Shown: positions 1 to 5,420 of the stretch, one piece after another
Layout: the number at the start of each line of letters is the position of its first letter
How positions within the stretch are numbered: position 1 is the first letter of the stretch
Assembly: GCA_904420155.1 (NCBI GenBank)
Contig: CAJFUH010000027.1
Coordinates: 1-5,420 of the forward strand
Reading direction: 5' to 3'
Length of the DNA: 5,420 nt
From: an uncultured Clostridia bacterium
GTDB taxonomy: Bacteria; Bacillota; Clostridia; Oscillospirales; Acutalibacteraceae
The notes under the pieces: model-generated
Databases searched by the model: none
The model's input: the letters and a program-made list of their open reading frames with translations, nothing else
Told to the model about the DNA's origin: nothing
Position numbers and translations under genes: made by a program

Positions 1-3000
1 TACTTTCTCCAGTACGGAGGTAACGGCTTTCACGATTACTTTCTGGCTGTACATCACGGTTTCCAAACCGTTTTCCGCAAAGGTGATATAGTCCACCGTG
101 TAGGTTCCCGCTACATTGGTGGGAACGCTATCCATGGTCACGTTGCCGTTGGCGTCGGTTACCTTAATTTGGTGCAGTTCCTTGGTGGAAAGGGCTTCGC
201 TGGGATTGTAACCTTCTGCAATAAAGTCGGCCTCTGCAAGTTCCGCCGCCGTAGTACCGCGGTTGGTCACTGCGTTTTGAAGAGCTTGCTCATAGTAAGC
301 GTTCAAGTCAAACGCTTCGCCGTTGAGTTTCTTCTCCAGGGTCACAGTTTCTTCTACGTTGGGATACATCAGCGGACGTTGATTGCCGTACTCGATAGAA
401 GGAGTTACTTCCACTTCTGTATCGGCATAAAGTTCAAATTCTGTGACAATAGCAGACCAGTCCGCACGGGCATCCAAACGGATTCTCCAATACCTAGCTT
501 CTACCGGTTGTCCCAGTGTTCTTTCTACGGAAGCCGTTTTCTCCGTGATGGATTCCAATTCTGTGAATTCCACATTATCATTGGAATACAGGACCGTAAA
601 TCCGCCCGGATAGCAGTTGGCTCCGCTGGCTCCGCCCAGATAGGCCGCCCATTTATTGATCGGCATGGGCTTTCCAAGGTCAACGGTCATATAAGCGCCG
701 ATGGTATTATTTGCAGACGCTTCAGACGTGCGATCCCCATCAATGATATTGCCGGGGCTTACAAAGTTGGTGTTCCAGTCATCCACCGTATCTGCGGTAA
801 TAGAACCGTTGATGGCTACATTCCCCGATACCGGTTCTGTGATGGCCGGCCCGTCATAGTTATTAATTTGCTCCTGAATCGCGTCTACAAAGGCACGTTC
901 CGGAGTTCCTTCGCTGAAATCGAAGCGATTGTCCGACAGATCCACAAACAAGAGGTTTTCAAAAGCCGCGGCGTCGCCGTACACCAATTCCTCTGCGGAA
1001 GTACCTGTAATCTTCAACGTCTGTAGATTGGTACATCCGGTGATATTGACCGTTTTCAGATTGCTTAGCGTATCCAGCCCGGAAATCGCGGTAACTGGAG
1101 AATTGGTAAAGTCAATCCCGGTGAGATGTTCAAAGTAAGAAAGTCCGGTAAAGTTCTTAATATCCAGCCCTGAGAGATCCAGCGTACCGTCGAAAGCGAT
1201 AACTTTATCCATGGTCTCGCCAACCTGGGTTTTTACCGCTTCCAGTAGGACGGGATCCGGGAATATGGTTTCATCCACCGCTTTTTCTGCCGCCCCGTAG
1301 TAAGCGCGGGTAATCTCCGACTGATTGCCTGCATAGTCTTCCAGCTGGACTTCTACATAACCGAAGTCGCCTTGCAGCGGCAAGCCGGTCAGGTCGTCAA
1401 TGCCGCGGATGACATGGTCTTTCACAACCCTGCCGTTATACCATGCGGTCAGGTGCCACCAGTCATAGGTATTCGGGGTATCCAGTTTCCAGCCTTTTCC
1501 GGGGACGCGGCTATACCAGACAATGTCGTCATAGGGTGCGCAGTAAAGATCCGGAAGCTGTCCGGAACGGTCGGTGGAGGAAATCACATTGCCCTCTTCG
1601 TCCAGATAGGACAGACGGAAGGTATAGTTGCTGCCGTCCGCAATCGGGACAAACACGTTGCCGGATTCGGCGTCTTTCGCAAATGTGGCGCTGTACGTCT
1701 CGTCATGGCCGTAATAGCTGTGGGGGAAGGTGACGTCCGCGCGGATGGAGGCGTAATCCATATCCGGATTGGTCCAGGAAGCGTTCAGCACGCCTACTCC
1801 TTCTTCCACGGTCAGGTCGGACGAGATTTCGTCAAAGTTACGGGTAACGGTGGCCGCTTCGCTTTCCTTGCCGTCGGCTCCTTCCGCCGTGACTTTGATG
1901 GTCACATTGCCCTTGGGCTCATACAGGGACTTGATGTAATAGACGTCGTCGTAGGTGCCGCCCATATACATTTCCGTGCCGTCCTCAAACTCCGCGTAGA
2001 CATTGTACTTCTGGACGTCGCTGTAATCAGCCAGATCCCAGGAAATGTACAGTTCGGAGGTATCGAACGCCTTGTCAATGGTCAGGCCCGTGGGAGCGGC
2101 GGGAGCGGAAAGCTTATTGTCGGTAATGGTCATTTCACCGATGTTGATCTGATAATCTTCCACAGCCGCGCCGTTGGTATCAACGGAAAGGCCGAACGCT
2201 GCAATGGTATCGCCCGCGTAGTCGGACAGATCCAGGGAAGCGCTGACCCAGCCGTCCGTCTTGACGTTTGCGTTCTCAATGGGCATATAGACCGGATGTA
2301 CCGCGTCGCCGTCCTGGAAATACAACACCGCGGAGAGCGTGGTGTCGTCCGTTGCGGAAGGCTTGTTATAAACAATGTTCAGCTCTGTGGTTTCGGTCAC
2401 ATCTAGGTCGGTCTTATACAAGCGGATATCTGACTGCGCGTCCACGTCGCCGAAGATCGCCAGGGAGCTGCCGCCGTCATACCCGCCGACCTGCGTGTAA
2501 TCGTAGGCCGCGCTGTATTTTTCACCATAATCGAAATCCAGGGTCAGGCGGTTTTCGCTCTCCGTATCGATCCACCACTGCCAGGTGGGCAGGATATCCT
2601 GGATGTTGATATTGGCCCATTCGTGATCGTTGGATACTTTCCCGTCCACAAAATACTGCATCCCGTGGCCGGTGTTGAAGTTGGTATAGAAATTGGTGCC
2701 GTCCACTACTGAACGCTCGGAGATAAAGGCGGACATACCGCGCCAGGTTTGATAGCTCTGGCCCTCATTGGGTTTGCCGCGGTCCGGGTTGTTGGCTACG
2801 GCCACTGGGTCAAACGTGGCGTTCAACACTTCATCCAACAATTCCTCACGGGAAAGTCCGGCCGAACCCAGGGTCCCTTGGCCTGCGTCGTAAGTCGGCG
2901 TATCCAGAGCGCCGGCCCACCAGGAACGCTCGCGCGCAAATATGTATTTCTGATAATCCGGATCCCCGCGGCGGTTTTCCTGATAAGAGTTGTTGCCGCT

Positions 3001-4161
3001 ATGCCCGAACAGCTTCTCGTCCAGATGGCTGTAACAGGAATCGGTACCAAGCGCGGCGATACCGGTGCGCGGCACCAGGTTCTCATCCAAGGTGTTATAC
3101 AGAGAACCGCGCGTGCCGGAAAAACCGGTCTGTCCCGCTTCCAGGGTATTAAAAACCGTCGCCCTCGGGTCGAGTCCCAGGGATTCCATGGCGGAAACCG
3201 ATCCGTCCACCATGCTCTTGCTGGGATCCGGATTCATGTACAGGGAATTGGCCGCAATGGTGGCGTCCTCCGGGTCTTTGATCCAGTTGCTGAATTCTGT
3301 GGCGTCTTTGTTGTAATAATCGATGGTACCCCAGGAAGACTGGTTATTCTGCCCATACCTATTGGACGCATAAACCTGGATATAAAGTCCCCGGGAAGTC
3401 AACGCCCGGCAGAACTCCTGATAGAGCGGCATAAATTCGGCGGAAAGCGTTTCTTCGGCGTTAATGAAATATCCGTCAAAGCCCTGGTACTCGGCCAATT
3501 CCACCAGTTTATCGACAATCGGGAATTCTCCGTTTTCATCTTTGACCAGGATTTGATCCGTATGGTCTGTCCTGGGGAAGAAAATACCTCCCAGGGATTT
3601 TACGCCGTTTTTATGAGCCGCATTGGTATACGCAGGATTCGGCGTCCCGATGGTCCCAAACTCATAATACCGCTCATTCCATGGGGCTTCCACGTCAACA
3701 AGGCCATCCGGCGTGGGCGCGACCACAACCCCGTGCCACTCTGCATAACAGTCCTGATACTGCCAGAAGTTTTGCAGATATAAGGCGAACTCGTCGTTGT
3801 AAAGGGGTGGATTGATAAAATGGTTCCCATAGTCGCCCGCAAGGCTTGTACATTGTACTTCCTGATCCAGCATGGGATTGGCCTGGGTGGCCTTAAACTC
3901 CTTGTTGCGTTCCTGAAGGGGTACTTTGGCTGTTATAAACTCGCTGTACTGGTCTTTTTCCGGTTCCCATTCCAGCATGTTATCGACACTGTAATGCCAA
4001 TAGGTAGGCTGGTTATCCCCTTTGTGTCCCTGCTCTCCTTCCCGCGGGGGCAGGCTGTCGCCGCCCGCATACACGGTGGACATGCTCCCCGCCACAGTAG
4101 CCGCCATCATGGAAAGCGCCAAAAGGGCGGAAAGCGATTTCCTGAAATGATGTTTTTTCAT
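1..4161 (-). CDS. Secreted multidomain GH85 endo-beta-N-acetylglucosaminidase (Endo-D-like), 3' end outside window
   Basis: Reading the minus strand from ATG 4161 gives 1387 codons with no stop, so the C terminus lies past position 1. Residues 1-32 are a signal peptide (MKKHHFRK, hydrophobic core, probable cut after VYA). Residues about 50-500 are the GH85 barrel: NFWQYQDCYAEWHG (131-144), NAAHKNGV near 180-187, and FDGYFINAEE (228-237), whose Asn234 and Glu236 match the Asn-X-Glu pair of GH85 enzymes. In that family Asn orients the substrate 2-acetamido group, Glu is the acid/base, and the GlcNAc-GlcNAc bond of N-glycans is cut. Following modules: beta-sandwich (about 508-682), FN3-like (685-777), Ig-like (780-955), leucine-rich region starting FPDP (967-1083), CBM32-like galactose-binding fold (1112-1247, with DGDRTSEA and YWRIRLDA), and Ig-like with AGTYTVDY (about 1250 to the edge). 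The start is supported by GAAAGGA ten bases upstream and by the signal peptide. More modules or a wall anchor may follow. Family assignment is strong; substrate preference is inferred. Confidence 0.93.
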   Translation of the reverse strand, partial: MKKHHFRKSLSALLALSMMAATVAGSMSTVYAGGDSLPPREGEQGHKGDNQPTYWHYSVDNMLEWEPEKDQYSEFITAKVPLQERNKEFKATQANPMLDQEVQCTSLAGDYGNHFINPPLYNDEFALYLQNFWQYQDCYAEWHGVVVAPTPDGLVDVEAPWNERYYEFGTIGTPNPAYTNAAHKNGVKSLGGIFFPRTDHTDQILVKDENGEFPIVDKLVELAEYQGFDGYFINAEETLSAEFMPLYQEFCRALTSRGLYIQVYASNRYGQNNQSSWGTIDYYNKDATEFSNWIKDPEDATIAANSLYMNPDPSKSMVDGSVSAMESLGLDPRATVFNTLEAGQTGFSGTRGSLYNTLDENLVPRTGIAALGTDSCYSHLDEKLFGHSGNNSYQENRRGDPDYQKYIFARERSWWAGALDTPTYDAGQGTLGSAGLSREELLDEVLNATFDPVAVANNPDRGKPNEGQSYQTWRGMSAFISERSVVDGTNFYTNFNTGHGMQYFVDGKVSNDHEWANINIQDILPTWQWWIDTESENRLTLDFDYGEKYSAAYDYTQVGGYDGGSSLAIFGDVDAQSDIRLYKTDLDVTETTELNIVYNKPSATDDTTLSAVLYFQDGDAVHPVYMPIENANVKTDGWVSASLDLSDYAGDTIAAFGLSVDTNGAAVEDYQINIGEMTITDNKLSAPAAPTGLTIDKAFDTSELYISWDLADYSDVQKYNVYAEFEDGTEMYMGGTYDDVYYIKSLYEPKGNVTIKVTAEGADGKESEAATVTRNFDEISSDLTVEEGVGVLNASWTNPDMDYASIRADVTFPHSYYGHDETYSATFAKDAESGNVFVPIADGSNYTFRLSYLDEEGNVISSTDRSGQLPDLYCAPYDDIVWYSRVPGKGWKLDTPNTYDWWHLTAWYNGRVVKDHVIRGIDDLTGLPLQGDFGYVEVQLEDYAGNQSEITRAYYGAAEKAVDETIFPDPVLLEAVKTQVGETMDKVIAFDGTLDLSGLDIKNFTGLSYFEHLTGIDFTNSPVTAISGLDTLSNLKTVNITGCTNLQTLKITGTSAEELVYGDAAAFENLLFVDLSDNRFDFSEGTPERAFVDAIQEQINNYDGPAITEPVSGNVAINGSITADTVDDWNTNFVSPGNIIDGDRTSEASANNTIGAYMTVDLGKPMPINKWAAYLGGASGANCYPGGFTVLYSNDNVEFTELESITEKTASVERTLGQPVEARYWRIRLDARADWSAIVTEFELYADTEVEVTPSIEYGNQRPLMYPNVEETVTLEKKLNGEAFDLNAYYEQALQNAVTNRGTTAAELAEADFIAEGYNPSEALSTKELHQIKVTDANGNVTMDSVPTNVAGTYTVDYITFAENGLETVMYSQKVIVKAVTSVLEKV

Positions 4162-4171
4162 GCTTCATTTT

Positions 4172-4178
4172 TCCTTTC
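4172..4178 (-). promoter_or_regulatory. Ribosome binding site of the GH85 gene
   Basis: GAAAGGA on the minus strand ends ten bases before ATG 4161. It decides the start: another ATG at 4166-4168 lies only three bases after AGGA, is out of frame with the enzyme, and leads to a different frame that stops after about 50 codons. Translation from 4161 gives a clean signal peptide. Confidence 0.75.
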
Positions 4179-4191
4179 TTTTTTTAATTTT

Positions 4192-4245
4192 CTACTTCAA
4201 AAAACTCCTTTCCAAAACGGGAAACCTATGGGGCTTTGCCGCCAT
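4192..4245 (-). CDS. Possible 17-residue leader peptide upstream of the GH85 gene
   Basis: Inside the predicted GH85 leader, ATG at 4243-4245 is preceded by CAGGAGAG, whose AGGAG core (4252-4256) is six bases from the start. This is a better Shine-Dalgarno sequence than that of the main gene. The frame encodes MAAKPHRFPVLERSFLK and stops at TAG 4192-4194, 14 bases before the GH85 ribosome binding site. A short hairpin begins at its start codon. It could couple or tune translation of the enzyme, but the peptide shows no run of one regulatory amino acid and no recognised family. It may equally be chance. Confidence 0.3.
   Translation of the reverse strand: MAAKPHRFPVLERSFLK
4228..4245 (-). repeat. 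Leader hairpin over the start of the small reading frame
   Basis: On the minus strand ATGG-C-GGC, loop AAA, GCC-CCAT folds into seven base pairs with one bulged C and a three-base loop. It covers the ATG and next five codons of the 17-codon frame while leaving its AGGAG exposed. Confidence 0.4.
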
Positions 4246-4269
4246 GTTTCTCTCCTGTGCAATGAAACC

Positions 4270-4285
4270 GGCAGATACGCCTGCC
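4270..4285 (-). repeat. Leader hairpin GGCAG/CTGCC
   Basis: GGCAG (4281-4285) and CTGCC (4270-4274), read on the minus strand, pair over five GC-rich base pairs with a six-base loop, and can add three A-T pairs beyond a bulged GG. On the minus strand GGTTTCATT follows, so it is not a convincing leftward terminator. On the plus strand TTTTCTTTT follows, which would suit a rightward transcript, but no rightward gene is present. Confidence 0.4.
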
Positions 4286-4337
4286 TTTTCTTTTGACCCA
4301 TGGAGATGTTTTCCGTTTCCGTATTTTTGTTGCGTTT

Positions 4338-4366
4338 ATGATAGAAAAATCAAAATTAAAAGTCAA
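4338..4366 (-). promoter_or_regulatory. Predicted sigma-A promoter of the GH85 gene
   Basis: The minus strand shows TTGACT (4361-4366), a 17-base AT-rich spacer, and TATCAT (4338-4343). Each hexamer matches the housekeeping consensus at five of six positions and the spacing is optimal. Transcription would start near 4330-4333, leaving a leader of about 170 nt before ATG 4161. The sequence upstream of the -35 is AT-rich, as an UP element would be. This is the best promoter match I found in the spacer. It faces the GH85 gene and lies downstream of the terminator of the preceding gene, so it gives GH85 its own transcription unit. Confidence 0.75.
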
Positions 4367-4400
4367 GTTGTCGTAATTCTTTCAGTAATCTCTATTTTTA

Positions 4401-4418
4401 TTTATGAAATTTCACAAA
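4401..4418. promoter_or_regulatory. Palindromic operator candidate upstream of the GH85 promoter
   Basis: TTTATGAAATTTCACAAA is an 18-base palindrome broken at only one symmetric pair (A/C); its inner ten bases TGAAATTTCA are perfectly symmetric. The centre lies about 43 bases upstream of the -35 hexamer, near -78 from the predicted transcription start, where activators often bind. No regulator gene is in the window and I cannot match the motif to a known family. AT-rich DNA yields palindromes by chance, so confidence is limited. Confidence 0.35.
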
Positions 4419-4522
4419 AGTCTGATAACACCGGCCTTTTCTCTTGTTTTTTTGTTTTTATTTTTTTGCGCAATTAATCAAATTTCTTTCGCTTTTAATC
4501 AACTTATTGCTTTATCCAGAAA

Positions 4523-4544
4523 TGTTGCATTGTTGCAATTGTTG
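4523..4544. repeat. TGTTG repeats with an embedded inverted repeat
   Basis: On the plus strand TGTTG occurs three times, at 4523, 4531 and 4540, with spacings of eight and nine bases (TGTTGCAT, TGTTGCAAT, TGTTG). TTGCA (4525-4529) and TGCAA (4534-4538) inside it form inverted arms four bases apart. It stands out from the surrounding A/T tracts. It may be a further protein-binding site or simple slippage; it lies about 160 bases upstream of the promoter. Confidence 0.3.
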
Positions 4545-4659
4545 TTTTGTATCATTTATTTTATTAATTTTGAAATATTATATTTTTATATTTGATTGTT
4601 TTTTAATCCAGCCCTTATCCTATCCCTTTTTGTTAAAAATGGCACCGTCTTTTTGGCAT

Positions 4660-4712
4660 AAAAATAACACCCCATTTGCCAGACCCTATCAGGTAACGAC
4701 AAACGGGGTGTT
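4660..4712 (-). terminator. Rho-independent terminator of the FIVAR surface-protein gene
   Basis: The arms AACACCCC (4666-4673) and GGGGTGTT (4705-4712) pair perfectly over 8 bp. After one A/C mismatch the stem continues as TTTG (4675-4678) with CAAA (4700-4703). On the minus strand the GC-rich stem is followed at once by ATTTTTA (T run at 4660-4664), the U tract expected of an intrinsic terminator for leftward transcription. It sits about 100 bases after the TAA at 4813. The opposite side has only TTTCTT, so activity on plus-strand transcripts would be weaker. It argues against cotranscription of the two genes. Confidence 0.85.
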
Positions 4713-4722
4713 TCTTATGGGT

Positions 4723-4745
4723 GATTCCCATTCTCACAGGGAATC
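4723..4745 (-). repeat. Small hairpin between the FIVAR stop and the terminator
   Basis: GATTCCC (4723-4729) and GGGAATC (4739-4745) form a perfect 7-bp stem with a nine-base loop. No U tract follows on either strand. It is the middle of three successive hairpins in the 3' untranslated region of the FIVAR gene, and the terminator stem begins ten bases further left. Confidence 0.5.
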
Positions 4746-4766
4746 CTCAGAAATTGCTTTTCTTTT

Positions 4767-4808
4767 TTCTTTGGGGAGAAAAATTCCTCCCAGTAAAGAA
4801 CCAAAGAA
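4767..4808 (-). repeat. Inverted repeat directly after the FIVAR gene stop
   Basis: TTCTTTGG (4767-4774) and CCAAAGAA (4801-4808) are perfect 8-bp inverted arms. Alternatively GGGAG (4774-4778) pairs with CTCCC (4787-4791), with the outer arms stacked around a bulge. It begins four bases after the stop codon on the minus strand. The minus-strand sequence after it is A-rich rather than U-rich, so it does not look like a leftward terminator; it could protect the mRNA 3' end or have no function. Confidence 0.5.
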
Positions 4809-4812
4809 TTTC

Positions 4813-5420
4813 TTATTTTTTCTTTTTGCTCATCAGCAGTACGCTACCCACGCTGAGCAGAGCCAGGGCCGCCAGGCCTGCTGCGCCAGCATCGCCGGTC
4901 TTGGTGGGGGTGGCGCCCTCGCCTACCGGGGTGGTGGTGCCGGTAGTGTTGTCTTCAGCGGCTTCACTGTTGTCGCCGTTTACAAATACCAACCCGCTCA
5001 TGGCAGCTTTCAGGGTATCGGTCGCGGTATCGATTTGCGCCTGGGTGGCGTTATCGTCCGCCGCTACCGCTTTCGCGTTGGCAAGGGCCTCGTTCAGGGC
5101 TGCCGCGCTGTCTGCGGTGTATGCGCTCAGCTCCAATCCGGAAGCCTCATCGATCATATCGTTGAGGATGTCCTTGTTCGGGGCCATCCGCAGGTTTGCC
5201 ATGGCTTCGATCAGCGCGTCGGTAGCCGCGTCGATGTCGTCCTGCCAGGCGTTGCCGCTGGCTAACAGTTCTTCTGCTTTCGCCAGAGCGTCCACAAATT
5301 CCTGTTTGCCGGCTTCCACGTACAGGTCAAGATTCTCATTGATGGAATTGGCCACGTCCACCGCGACTTCCAGGATGGTCTTGTCGCCCTGTTTCCAGTC
5401 CACCTTGTTCATCACTTGAA
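4813..5420 (-). CDS. 3' end of a surface protein with two FIVAR repeats and a C-terminal sorting signal; 5' end outside window
   Basis: The frame is open from the right edge (first whole codon Gln at 5416-5418) to TAA at 4813-4815. The GTG at 5413-5415 and ATG at 5410-5412 are probably internal codons: no signal peptide follows and the frame stays open upstream. Two alanine-rich FIVAR-type three-helix repeats are visible. The first, about 5185-5385, begins GDKTIL and includes AFVDAL-like EFVDALAKAEEL; the second, about 4984-5178, begins PNKDIL and includes LSAYTADSAAALNEAL and ATQAQIDTATDTL. A Thr/Gly/Glu/Asn-rich linker follows, then TPTKTGD (4891-4911), a hydrophobic Ala/Leu/Val stretch, and SKKKK before the stop, which is the layout of a sortase-processed wall anchor. 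Such tails end many large clostridial glycoside hydrolases and adhesins, where FIVAR repeats act as spacers or binding modules. The catalytic or ligand-binding part is outside the window, so the function is unknown. It ends 651 bases before the GH85 gene on the same strand. Confidence 0.88.
   Translation of the reverse strand, partial: QVMNKVDWKQGDKTILEVAVDVANSINENLDLYVEAGKQEFVDALAKAEELLASGNAWQDDIDAATDALIEAMANLRMAPNKDILNDMIDEASGLELSAYTADSAAALNEALANAKAVAADDNATQAQIDTATDTLKAAMSGLVFVNGDNSEAAEDNTTGTTTPVGEGATPTKTGDAGAAGLAALALLSVGSVLLMSKKKK

Larger units (their letters stand above)
4162..4812. other. Intergenic region between the FIVAR gene and the GH85 gene
   Basis: No long protein gene is supported here. 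A hand count gives about 25% GC for 4321-4620 (74 of 300), against 35 of 60 in a sample line of the GH85 gene (2041-2100). From right to left it contains hairpins just after the upstream stop, a rho-independent terminator, an AT-rich stretch with TGTTG repeats and palindromes, a housekeeping promoter, and a leader of about 170 nt with a small reading frame. The plus-strand open frames across it (for example 4160-4477 and 4444-5265) read through poly-T tracts, give Phe/Leu/Ile-rich peptides without a convincing ribosome binding site, and are taken as chance. Confidence 0.85.

Noticed and set aside
169..1026. Plus-strand open frame of 285 codons
   Set aside because: It is antisense to the LRR, CBM32-like and Ig-like modules; composition and lack of motifs indicate a shadow frame.
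1372..2406. Long plus-strand open frame of 344 codons opposite the GH85 gene
   Set aside because: It lies wholly antisense to a frame with clear domain homology, has no recognisable domain, and gives a low-complexity Val/Gly/Ile-rich product. The codon use of the real gene suppresses antisense stops.
2749..3783. Second plus-strand open frame of 344 codons
   Set aside because: It is antisense to the GH85 catalytic barrel, including the catalytic Asn-X-Glu, with no ribosome binding site or family motif; treated as a shadow.
4263..4277. Possible catabolite-responsive (cre) site, TGAAACCGGCAGATA
   Set aside because: Only the left half fits the cre consensus; the right half lacks the required symmetric bases. 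It also lies about 60 bases inside the leader.
4197..4301. 34-codon minus-strand frame in the GH85 leader
   Set aside because: Its ATG has only a weak GGAAAA upstream, it overlaps the better-supported 17-codon frame, and the peptide looks random.
4560..4600. TATAAT-like hexamer (minus strand) as a second promoter
   Set aside because: No acceptable -35 hexamer occurs 16-18 bases upstream, and such hexamers are frequent in this AT-rich stretch.
4444..5265. Plus-strand open frame of 273 codons across the spacer and the FIVAR gene
   Set aside because: Its first third translates poly-T-rich DNA into Phe/Leu/Ile runs, it passes through the terminator hairpin, and the rest is antisense to the FIVAR repeats.
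5410..5415. GTG/ATG as the true start of the FIVAR protein
   Set aside because: The frame continues open to the window edge, only five bases of upstream sequence are visible, and a wall-anchored protein needs a signal peptide, which does not follow these codons.

Overview
The window is most likely chromosomal DNA of a gut-type Clostridium-related Firmicute (Eubacteriales, perhaps Lachnospiraceae or Oscillospiraceae). This rests on FIVAR repeats joined to a TGD-type surface-sorting tail, AGGA-type ribosome binding sites, a Gram-positive signal peptide, and GC-balanced genes separated by a very AT-rich spacer. No phylogenetic marker is present, so the assignment is an inference.

Both genes lie on the minus strand, and each runs off one edge of the window. 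From the right edge to 4813 is the 3' end of a cell-surface protein: two FIVAR three-helix repeats, a Thr/Gly/Glu-rich linker and a C-terminal anchor (TPTKTGD, hydrophobic stretch, KKKK). From 4161 to the left edge is a 1387-codon open frame without a stop. It encodes a secreted GH85 endo-beta-N-acetylglucosaminidase with a signal peptide, catalytic barrel carrying the N-A-E catalytic triplet, beta-sandwich, FN3/Ig-like modules, a short leucine-rich region, a CBM32-like (F5/8 type C) module and the start of another Ig-like module. The module set resembles that of streptococcal Endo-D.

The 651-base spacer (4162-4812) separates the two genes transcriptionally. It holds a rho-independent terminator for the FIVAR gene (4660-4712), about 300 bases at roughly 25% GC, an 18-bp palindromic operator candidate, a near-consensus housekeeping promoter (TTGACT-17-TATCAT, 4338-4366), and a leader of about 170 nt. 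The leader carries two hairpins and a 17-codon reading frame with a better Shine-Dalgarno sequence than the main gene.

Together the genes suggest a surface glycan-foraging locus. The GH85 enzyme would cut the chitobiose core of host N-glycans outside the cell, and the upstream anchored protein is probably another wall-bound glycoside hydrolase or adhesin. I found no RNA gene, transposon, CRISPR array or clearly undescribed system. The most unusual points are the leader reading frame, the palindrome upstream of the promoter, the non-canonical sorting motif and the divergent GH85 active-site loops.
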